In this document: piece after piece, positions 33,101-45,100 of the stretch
How the letters are laid out: each line of letters begins with the position of its first letter
Numbering within the stretch: the first letter of the stretch is position 1
DNA from: Bathymodiolus brooksi
Taxonomy: Eukaryota; Mollusca; Bivalvia; Mytilida; Modiolidae
Direction of reading: 5' to 3'
DNA: 64,000 bases
NCBI GenBank assembly: GCA_963680875.1
Contig: OY804586.1
Coordinates: 54,780,203 to 54,844,202, forward strand
Made by a program: the position numbers and the translations under genes
The notes under the pieces: generated by a model
Seen by the model: the letters and a program-made list of their open reading frames with translations, nothing else
What the model was told of the DNA's origin: nothing
Database searches by the model: none

Positions 33101-36100
33101 ATATTATGTGATAAAGTTTGTTAGTTACTTGGGACAGGTCGGTAGTTTTATCCGAGTACTCCGTTTCCTCCTACAATAAAGCTGACCGTCACGATATAGC
33201 TGAATTAGTGTTGAAAGTGACGCTAAACACCATAACCCTAAACATTCGAATGTTCCCATAGAAATTTTACCGATGCACATTCATTTCGTGTGTATTGCTT
33301 TATGTTTTTCTAATTGTGTTTGATTTGTGTGTATGTGTGTATGTGTGTATCAATGCAAAAAAAGGTTTATTAAGATTATTTTTAATTTTCTCTTCTAATG
33401 ACCGAGAATACTTTAGTAGGATGAAGCCTCGTTTTCAATGAATGTCCGACATTTTATTTCAGGACAAATATGTTGTCGTGTTGCTTGTGGGACTGCGTGT
33501 AAACCATCTTCTGGTAAGTATTTATAAAATCAAATGTATAATTGTTCATAAACTTACAAATACTGTGATTCCTGTCTAAGCATAACCCTGAATAAACCAT
33601 AATGCTGTATATACAAAACATTAAATCAAGTCTAAGTGTAGGAAATCTAATCAAACCAGGATAAACCGAACACCTGTCTATTCCGACCACAAAACTTGAC
33701 CCCCGATGAGATTCAGCTTAGACAGATTTTACTGCAATCCATTCCAAATAAGGCAATTATTCGTCATAGAATACTAATACACTTGTGTTCGTTGGATGAA
33801 AAAGCTGAAGAAACTAAAAGGGAAATCAGAAGCCGAAAATCGAAGGACAGACAATACAATGGACAAAAGAAAAAAGACAACAATTATCTACAAAGCACTA
33901 CACATAAAACTAAAGAACAAGCATCACGAAGCCCACTTAAAACCGGAGGTGAACTCAGGTGCTCCAGAAGGGTAATCAGTTCCCGCTTCTCTCGTGACAA
34001 CCGTCGTGCTACTCTCGTTACAACCCGGTGACAAGTCATGCATGAAGAAAGGATCGGATTGTGATTACGACACGCGGAACATATCCGTGGTCATTTGTGG
34101 CACAGATATTCTGTAACAGTTATTCAAGTCATGGTTTTTTTGGGGGGAGGGGGGGGGGGTTACACTGCACCGGAGATACTAGATTATATTGCTATGTCTA
34201 TGCTTCGAGGTTTTGAAAACGAGCTTTTATTTAAATTTAGTTTTCTGTTACAACAGTTTGTAAACCAGTGTTGTATAGAATGCATTGTGAATTTGGCTTT
34301 GAAAAAGATGAAAACGGGTGTAATATATGTAAATGTAAACCAAGTACGTTTTTAATGTACAATAATTATTGTCCATGCTGTGACGATATTAACCCCCCCC
34401 CCCCAACACACACACACACGTGCTCCATAAAACATCATATGGTTGATTGTCGGGTGGTTAATATCCAGTACTCCTACCAGATATTGACCACATTCAATAA
34501 GCGGAAAATTATATCAAAGGTTGCACATGACAATTTAAAAAGGACAGAACCATCTGTCATAAATAAACGTTAGAGAATACCGAAAGGGCAATGAAAAAAG
34601 GACAATCCAGAGAAACTGGCAACATAGGGTACACAAGACGAAGTCACACAAAGCAAAAACACAACGCTATATGTATTTGACACCACTTTTATTCCATATC
34701 CCTAACCTTAGCCCATATATAAATCTGTTAAATACATATGGTTTTCTTACTTCAGATCCATGCCCTCTTCTTCGCTGTGTACCTGTCCCTGAAGGGGTGT
34801 GTTCACGTGATAGCTATGGGATCATTGATGGAGTGAAATGTTTGTTCTGTCCAGAGAAAATACCATGCAATGAAGGTAAAAAATCCGTGTTTTGATTTCA
34901 GTGCTTCACCGGCAATATTAGGATTTTATCAAACATATATCTTTTAATACCTACTGGGTAATCGTTTGAGGTTTATGTTGAGCAAGGAAAGAATTAAACA
35001 ACAGGTCCAGGCACAGAAATAAGCTGAAAAACAGTTATTGATGATAATAAAAAAAAGAACCAGGACTTAAAAATAATGAATGGACTAATGTAGACAAAAT
35101 ATAATACATACTAACATTAAAAGGGTCAGTCTTGCAAATGTAGAAAAACCTATCTAGATCTGATACCACTTTGCCCTCCCTTAGTCATTACTTCAATGGT
35201 TGTTAAATAGCAATCTACATTTGCTTGCCAAAGGAGGTCAATCGACATAATTTATAGACTGATTGTATCTTCGTAAGAAGAGTTTGAAGATACCAGTAAT
35301 CAGCATCCATAAACCAAAGGACAGAAAACACAGTGGCCAAAAGAAAAAGTACAAAAGGACAAGCAACGATCTACAAAACATTCACATAAAGCTAAAGATC
35401 GAGTAACATGAAACCGACTAAAAATCGGGAGTGAACACGTGTGCTCCGGAAGGGCAATCAGTTCCTGCTCCACTAGTGACACCCGTCGTGCTAATCTACC
35501 TCCAGATCATTGATTAATCATGAATGAGTAAATAACCGGGAAGTGTTTGCGACGAGTGGAACATATCCGTGGTCATTTGTGACACAGATATATAAATAGT
35601 CCATATAACAGTCAACCAAGTCATGGTGGGGACCGTCAAACTTTCGAAGTGATAACTTCAACAATGTAACCTATAGGAACCCTTGGTTTGGTAGCTTCCT
35701 TTTTAGCTGCAAACCTCTATCAAGGAAACCATGATAGGAACAAACCAGATCTGGAATATTGTATCAACTGTGAGATATATACTCCATATGCAGGTGCTGC
35801 TGGAATGTTGCTGCATAAAACATTGAAAGTTCGTGATGGGAAAATTGAAATCATCTCATTTATCGTAAAGTTTTGTTCTTAGCCGTCCTTCATTGTCAAT
35901 TTCGATGTGTAGGTGAAGGTATGAAGGATACCTATCTGTATATTTGGTATCCTTTAAAAGTCTTATGCTTTCCGAAGTCGATGAATTGTTATCATCATAT
36001 TTTGAGCTAAAACTAATAAACCTAAGAAATAAAATTCTGATTAAATTGACTTGTTAATATACTGTAGATATTAGTTCTATTTACTTGCATACTCCCAACC

Positions 36101-39100
36101 AAGCCCCACCCTAACGATTATTGGTGTCTTACCTCAACCAATCAAATCTGCCACACCATTAGTTGACGACATGAGAGAAGATAAGCCACTCCTTCATACT
36201 TTGTATTTGTTTACAAACATCACGGGCAGACGACAAATTGTCCACTCAAATGAATTAAATGCTTTGTTCCTCAGTAAAGGGGGAGCCTATTTTTAGACAT
36301 TTGACAGGGAACCAGTTGTGTTCTCCGTACCGGGAAATGACCCCAACAACAATGATTATCAAAGGTCATAACGGTATTCAATAACACTTTCTCAGGCCTA
36401 TCTTATATTATTCATTTAGGAATAAAATTGTGGAAATTGCAAATACATGTAATTAAAATTATGAATATAAATACAACATAAAAAAGATACCCTATAATGA
36501 GGTGAGTGATTGAGTAGTTTTTGCTTAGCGCCAACTCAGTAATTTTTCAGGTATATAATGGCGAGAACAAGTTAATTTTCATTGGAATGATGATGATGTT
36601 CGTTTTGTACTAGTCAAACACGCTTAGTTGAATGTATATAGTGATATCCCACTGAAACAACAGTCCACAGATAGTCATGTCGCCACATTCGGGCACATTA
36701 TCTGATGACGAACCAAACAGTATTTGCTCTTTCTTCTTAATGCTGCATACTTAGTGGAGAAGCAACACATGCCAATTCCATAGTCTTTATTTGAACCACA
36801 CGGGGCTTGAACCCACTGTAACCATTACACCACCGATGCGGTTGCTTAATAATGGAAAACTGACGTTCAAAATAATACGAAATATCAATATCCACATTTT
36901 CCCTTAGTATATCAACCAGCCAAGAAAACAGTAATCCTAAAAGCCAAGAATTGAGAATAGTTCATCAATCAGAAACATTAAGTTTACTACACAGGATGAA
37001 AACTCACTTATATATCAAAATCTAAGAATTCATATGAACTGAAGGTCAATGTTGTGTCAATTCGTATAATACAAAGACAATTAATTCATATTTATACCAC
37101 GGTTTTCCGAGTTAAGTGGTTAATCAATCGAATGCGACTCGTGAGGTTGCTTAACCGATTAAAGCTGCATTTACGGTAGTGACTACCGACAAAATGTGTG
37201 GGCGGGGCTTATCATAAAAAAATCCCCGTTGGTATGGACAGCATATTTATGAAACTTCATGTCACATGACCAACGTGAGCTAAAGGTCACATACCTCAGA
37301 AATTTGAATTTGCGAAATGATTTTTGTAGTTTTCAGACTGATGAAGAATATTATTTTAATATCCTCGACATAGTCGTGGTCAAAACAATGAACAATCCGA
37401 ATATTTACTCCGCCTACAGCTATTTATACCCCCATTCCCGGTTTAACTCCGAAAACGTGGTATAAATAATGTGTAGCATGAGGCCATGAAATAACCATCT
37501 AGGTTACTGATTATTTCACGGATCTCTGAGGAGAGCAATAACATATGGTTTATTTTACAGATATACACCATTACAAGATCAAAGGCAAATAATGCGGATC
37601 CATGTTACAACACTGTATATAAATCACGTATTTTGCACTATTATAATTGTGATGACAGTAAACACTGTTGTTTCAATAATTTGTTTTATTTTGCAGATTG
37701 TCTTTTGCCAAAAAAGAAAGGACCGTGTAAGGCTTATTTTCGCAGATATTACTACGACTCTAAAAAGAAATCCTGTCAGAAATTTATCTATGGCGGATGC
37801 CAGGGGAATGAAAATAATTTCAAGTCATTAGAAGAGTGTGAACGAAAGTGCAATACAGAACCAGAGGGTAAAGTACTTATTGTAGATAAATGTAAGGAGA
37901 TTGCAAGAAAGATCCGAATGTCCTTTGCAACGAGGAAGTAATTCCGTTTGATGTGTTGTTGCAGGAAAACAAATATATTGTGTTTGAAGAAGGTAGATGT
38001 TACATGTGGTTAACGTCACCGTCAACAATATTTCAGTTATATTGGGGTGATATGTCTTTGCAGGAGAAACCGACTACACGTTGATAGTCACTGTCCGGCC
38101 TGCTACTAGTCACAAGAGATCTTTATCATATAATGTTGTATCGAGTGCTCCACTCAACGAATTAACAAGTTAAATTTGATAGTCTCTGATTTCAAAAGTA
38201 TGTGCATGCATTAGTACAACTACCATACGATCGTCTACATGACGAACGTGATTGTTGAAGACAATTGTATCGTCTTTCAATATCAGATTTCTTCCATTTT
38301 CTTTCAGCTTCAGATTATCCCTTTGATATCTTTAAGCTTTTTACTACTGCAATCAAGTCGGAGTACAATAAAATACTGTGAATTTTGCATCGATGTTAAC
38401 CAAGTATATTGCATTTAATTTAAAAATAATATTTCTTCAAGCTCTGTTAAAACGGCATTTGTGGTATAATGGTTAGCGTGCTCACCTCGAGGGTTCGAGC
38501 CCCAATCGGGTCAAACCAAAGACTAGAATTGGTAATTTGTTGCTTCTCCGCTAAGCACGCATCATTAAGGAAAAAGAGCAAAGACTGATTGGCTAAGAAT
38601 CAGGATAATGAGTCCAAATGGAGCGACATGTTTATCCATGTACTGTTGTTTCAGTGAGCTAGCACTCTCAAGATCCAATTTACCGTGTTGTTCTAAAACA
38701 AAGCACACATCATTACCATGTAAATTGAAGAAAGATAGTAATGCCAACTTTTAATTACAGAACTTGAATGTCCGCCTGTGTGTGAAATAGCTTGTAAATT
38801 TGGCAATGTATTGGATAAAAATGGTTGTCCAATATGTAAATGTAAACCAGGTTAGTTCCAAATCACTATTAGATACAATATCGGACCACATGTGATAAAG
38901 ACACCTGTCCAATATGTAAATGTAAACCAGATTAGTTTCAATTGGCTATTAAATACAATATCGGACCTCATGTGCATGATAACAATGGTTGTCCAATATG
39001 TAAATGGAAATCAGGTTAGTTTCAATTATTGGCTATTAGATACAATATCGGACCTCATGCATATGGAAGCATATATTAATTTTGTTATTGTGGTACCCTG

Positions 39101-42100
39101 CTGTCTTTTTAGTATTGAACATATCATTTAACAGTTTAACATGACCGCTATTCTACAATATCGGACATTGCGCGTATTGTAGCAAAATCCTGATATTGTC
39201 TGACAGTTATACTACACACTTGTGTATTTTTCATGTCCATGTAGCTAAGGAAATATTATATTCAACCTACTTTCTGATAGTCGAGCATGAGCACCTTTCT
39301 AGATCATCAGACCACACGCGTATGGTAGAGAATACTTAAACACAATGTAGGCACACATTAAATGTTGGCTGTATCTTTCCAATAGCATCTAACAACATTT
39401 CGTTCGGGGTCATACCAGGGTTCATATATTCAACCGACCAATCAGCGATGAGCCTGCTTTTGGAAAGCGAGTACAAATCAAGAACTGTTTGGTCAATATA
39501 TTTAACTGTTTTTCATATGATTGTCAAAATTGAATGAAAAGTTATTTAAGAGCTTATCTATGAGAAAACCATGCAAAACAGTCCGGAATCAAGGTTGGCC
39601 AATCCTTTTCAAAATTTGTTGGTAGGGAGACCACCACACAACATTTGTAAATGCATCAACTTTTTTCAAATTTTCGAATATCATGACCATAGGAGGCGCC
39701 ACCTATATTTCTACAATTTTCCCATTAATATGACAAGAAACTAACCAAAAAAGGTCAGTTTTGAAACCTATTTTATTACTTAAAACACAATATTATTAAT
39801 TAAACCTTAGTGGTAATGAAATATATGTATAAGGAACTTTATATGTTCAATACTTAAATGGACCTCTTTCTTTATCGTTCAAGGACAGGTAACTCTAAAA
39901 ATTTGGCAAATTTCCAAATTTTCAATATTGCAAAAATAGGCTATGTTCTGAGGGTTATATCTCTGAAGGTAACGCTTTAATTTGTTTTATTTTGGTTATT
40001 AGACAATATTATTAGACTAAATATATAGCTGATAAAAGGTTTTGCTTTGCTTTTGAATACCATCTGCAATATGTGCTATCGAAATCCCCCCTTTTCGTAA
40101 TAATGCCTAATTTACAAAAAATAGACTATGTTCTGAGGGCTATATCTCTGAAGGTAACACTTTAATTTGTTTTATTTTTGGTTGTTAATCAATATTCGTA
40201 GATTAAATATCTTGCAGATAAAATGTTTTGCTTTGCTTTTAAATATCATCTGCAATATGAGCTATCGAAATCCCCCCTTTTTGCAATAATGCCTAATTTG
40301 CAAAAATAGGCTATATGTTCTGATGGCTATATCTACTAAGGTAACACTTTAGCTTGTTTTATTTTGGTTGTTAAGCATTATTATTAGACTAAATATATAG
40401 CAGATAAATTGTTTTGCTCTTGAATATCATCTGCAATATGATCTACCGAAACACCCCCCTTTTGTAATATTTCCAAATTTGCAAAAATAGGCTATGTTCT
40501 GATGGCTATATCTACTAATGTAACACTTTATATTGTTTTATGTTGATTGCTAAGCAATATTCTTAGACTAAATATATAGCAGATAAATTGCTTTGCTTTG
40601 CTTTTGAATATCATCTGCAATATGAGCCATCAAAATCTCTTGTTTTTGTAATATTGCTTAATTTGAGAGAGAAAATGCAATCTTTACTCATACATGTATT
40701 TGGTGTACAATTTGAAACTGATCATTGAGTTAGGACTTTGCACAAAATAAAATGACTACATGAAATATACCAATATCCTTAAAATGCCAATACATATGAC
40801 TTTGGTAGTGCAGGAGTATGGCCAGGATTGTCCTAACAAAATCCTTGCAAAACAAGATGAACTGTGAGCTAATGCTCACATATGATGCCCCCGCTCTTCG
40901 GCAAACAGGAAGTAGGAATCTTACGGATCAGAAAACGCTTCCCACGATATGGGGTACATATATAAAGCTTGTGACCAAATATCAGATTTCTGCCATCAAT
41001 AGTTGCTGAGAAAAATGCGACTGAAAATGGGCATATACAAAATGTATGTTCAATGTGCAAACCAGAAGTAGGAATCTGATGGGGCCAAAAACGCTTCCCA
41101 CGATATGGGGTACCTGTACCTATATGGAGCTTGTGACCAAATATGAGATCTCTGCCATCAACAGTTGTTGAGAAAAATGTGACGAAAAATGTGCATATAT
41201 GTTCAATGTGTATAAAAACAACTAAGTCGGCAAGCAGGATGCAGGAATCTGACGGGTCCAAAAACGCTTCCCACAATATGGCATACCTATATGAAGCTTG
41301 TGACCAAATATCAGATTCCTGTCATCAATAGTTGCTGAGAATAATGCGATGAAAAATGTGCATATACAAATGTATGTTAAATGTGTATAAAAATCAACAA
41401 AATCGGCAAACAGGAAGTAGGAATCTGATGGGTCCAAAAACGCTTCCCACGATATGAGGTACCTGTATGAAGGTTGTGACCAAATATCAGATTTCTGCCA
41501 TCAATAGTCCTTGTACATTTACATTTATGTGTGGTTGTAGTAACTCCCTTCAATTTTGATATTCAGTAAAGGCAAAAGGCCTAGGGGAATGATAAGCAAA
41601 TCAAGAATCATTTTGAAGTTATCAATTTTTCCAATGTTTTTATGTACAGGTAGATCTAGATCCTTCCCATTTTTAAAATATATATAGATTAGCAATTGAT
41701 AAAATTTGTACCTGCTGCAACTGTAAGAAATATAATGGATATCAGCCAAAAATCTTTACATGTTGATGCCTGTATGCCTCTTAGTCTTGAACATTTCGCA
41801 TAACTCTTACTAGTCTTAGTCGTTTCCAATAGACTCCCAAATCATCTCTATGTCTTGGACATGTTTGAAAATTTACTATTGAAGTGTCTATTGCAAATAT
41901 TTCACTTCTATATAGAGTGAGAAGATCTTCTGGGGAGGTCAATACCACATGCCATCATGATCATCACAAGAAGTTGGGCACCTAGGTCGTAAATGTCCTT
42001 GAGTTGGCTTGTTACATTGGACAACTGGGACATATATGGCAGTAGAAGCATAATGTTGTGATGGGACACACTCTGATTTATACTAAAAAGCACCTTGGTC

Positions 42101-45100
42101 ATCAGGAATGACATATTTACCGCATTTCATTCAAGCATGCATTTCTAATGTTAACATTGAAGAGTATTTCCGGGGAGGTAACTAATTAACAATGGGGCAC
42201 CATGAATGATATTTTAGTGATGTTTTGTTTAAATTTTGTAATAATTTGTTAATTAAGACTAAAACTAATGCAGTGTAAGTGCCAGTTTACATAATTAGAG
42301 AGGAAAGCGTATATGTGGTGCATAACATGAAGAATATTTTGGTGATTATAGGAATATTTTACTCTGGTAGTTGAAAAAGGAGTTTCTTACGGCCACTTTT
42401 CACCCCTTTTATTATATTTGCACCAACTACAACTCAGAAATTATTTATCAAGTATTTTTATGTAATTGATTCAATATAAATATGCGAGTTCCAGTCAGTA
42501 TTGGTGGATTATTTTCACAAAAAATCCTTCTATCAGTCAGAAATTTTTCCAATTTTGTCTTTAAAATCCCCACTTTTCATTTGTTCAAAAAGTACTATAA
42601 TAGTCATTTGCAAAGCAAAACCTTCTACATACTGATAATTTTATCCCTGTCTGTTATAAAAATAACAATAAGAAACAAATTTAGGCGTTACCTAACAAGT
42701 TATTAACTTTTTGGAACACCATACTAGATCATTCCCTTTTTACCTCTCCTTATTTGGAAAGTTGGCACAATGCCAACTTGCATGCTTTAATGACTAAATT
42801 GACTTTAAAAGGTTGTTAAGATGTCACCGTTGCCTCTAAAACATAAAAAACTACATTATTTGCCTCTTCAATCGACAATACGGTGGTATTCAAAGAGAGC
42901 AATTTTACACTTGAATATGCTTTCTCTGGTAGTTGAATTTGTTCTAAAAATAGAATTGGCTATTTCTAAAAATAGAACGACCCATTTGCACTTATGATGG
43001 TATTTATGGAGTCACTACATGTTACCCTTCAGGACACATATGATATAAATCTGATTTTCGAACCTTGCTTCTGGACGAAATTTTGAATTTTGCATGGTTT
43101 TCTCATAGACAAGTTCTTAATATGATCCCAAATGGGATGTTGTTGGTCATCCTAGAAGTTCATAAATTAGTAAACACTAATTGGCAATGCATGGCCACAG
43201 TTTAATTACAAATAATATAATTAAATTGCAAATCAAATAAATTGTAAATGTTGGTCGTCTCAACTTATTGCTGACCAAATAATAAATAATAGATAATATT
43301 AAATATTAGGTTAGCAGTGAACCCTGGGAAACAGAGGTTACTGCAAAAATGTACATCTGGTGCAGTGAAATGTGCCAAATTGACCACGCAGGTAACATCG
43401 GAGTGTTCAACTGCCACAAAAGGTGGGAGACGGCTGCACCAGAACTGTGTGCCATACATTATTAATCTATGTGGCTAGATAGCTCTTCATAAAATGTATA
43501 AACTAATCCGCCAAATTGGCTCTACAATCAAAATGATGTGTGCTATGAACTAAGCTAATCAGCCAAATTGGCTCAATTCAAATAACTTGTGCTATATAAC
43601 TCTGTCTTCAATAACAAATAGATTCCAAGCCAAACTGGCTATACATGTGTAATTCTTACAACTCCACTTATATTAATTTCCAAACTAAACTAATCCGCCA
43701 AACTGGCTCTACAATCAAAATAATGTGTGCTATGAACTAAGCTAATCAGCCAAGTTGGTTCAATTCAACTAATTTGTGCTATATAACTCTGTCTTCAATA
43801 ACAAATAGATTCCAAGCCAAATTGGCTATACATGTGTAATTCTAAGCTAAACTATTCAGCCAAATTGGCTCAATTCAAACAACTTGTGCTATAAGTTGTG
43901 TAATTCTTACAACTCCACTTATGCTTATAGCCCCAGATCAACGCCTCCTGGTGTGCGACGGGCTTCGATGAAGGCATATTTCACAATACTGGATCCAACT
44001 ATCCATACTTTATTTGTTCTGCCTATAAATCTTAGATAGCATTTAAATGTCAATTCCCAAGTATTAAGGTTACACAAAACTATCAAAAGAGAAGAATAAA
44101 AATTATCTATGAACATTACTTACTTTCAAATTAGAACTGACAACATTACTTATATTCTGATATATGTCTAGTAAACCTTTGATTTCCACCTGCCAGAGCA
44201 TTTTATTTGGTTTTTCGGCATGCCATCGGTCGCGCAACAACCATCTGATAATAACATATTAAGTTCATATCAGCTAAACATTTAATGATAATATAAGTAC
44301 ATACACATGTATCAGCTAACCATCTGAAATTAATATAAGTATGTATCAGCTAAGCACCTGATAGCAAGGTAAGTACATATCAGCTAAACATCTGAAAAAA
44401 GATTGTTTGTTTTTTTATTTTTTCCATGATTTCACTTTTTTATTTTAAATACATGTATGTATAAATTTAAAAATTCATACGCTTAGAATCATTTACTAGT
44501 ATCATGATTTCTGAATTATGTTTATAAAGTAAAATTTCTGAATTTTCATATTTTATTATGCTCATGGGTGCAACGCCTCCCTCAGGCATTGATGACCTTT
44601 GCGTTTTGAACTTTTGGATTTATTTCTCCCAAAGAGTTTAAGATTATTTGGCTACCACAAATATTTGGCTTTGAGTGTACCTGATGAATGTTGTTCAAGA
44701 AACGTGTCGTGAGCATTAAATGTGATTTTTACGTTTTTAATTTTTCCCAAATATTTAAGCTACAGTATATATTGTATCAATTTAGGTCCTTGTCAGCCTC
44801 CACCTTGTGCTCCGCCACCCCCGAACGTGTGTACTGAGCCACAATATAGAATCATCGATGGTGTCAAGTGTCCATGGTGTTACAAGATTGTACAATGCAA
44901 ACCAAGTAAATCATATTTTTATTTAATTTACTAAAGATTAAATCTTTAATAAGTACCAATAGCTACACACGAAATTATAAACAGTTCAACAAATCTTAAC
45001 CACCACTCTGATATATTTCATAAATATTTCTTTTTAATATTTTTTGTAGACCAATTTGCTATATACACTACATCTATGCACAAAGTCTCAAGTCTGAGTT

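Larger units (their letters stand above)
39385..43160. mobile_element. Large foldback-type DNA element, about 3.8 kb
   Basis: The left part (taagagcttatctatgagaa with aaccatgcaaaa near 39550) recurs inverted near 43095-43130, and ggtaacgctttaatttgttt with ggttttgctttgc near 39975 recurs inverted near 42610-42700. Outer edges share aacaacat(t/c). The interior holds two tandem arrays but no long open frame, so it is non-autonomous or decayed. It occupies most of intron 13. Confidence 0.72.

Noticed and set aside
33696..34031. 111-codon open frame as a gene
   Set aside because: Coincides with a reversed repeat-C1 copy found at several other places; Lys/Arg-rich text without domain or splice support.
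38454..38500. tRNA gene
   Set aside because: A and B boxes are present but the sequence continues into a SINE body and cannot close an acceptor stem; the same head recurs in many SINE-B copies.
40869..41437. Minus-strand open frames with repeated text, possible transposase remnant
   Set aside because: They follow the 170-bp tandem repeats inside the foldback element and show no catalytic motif.
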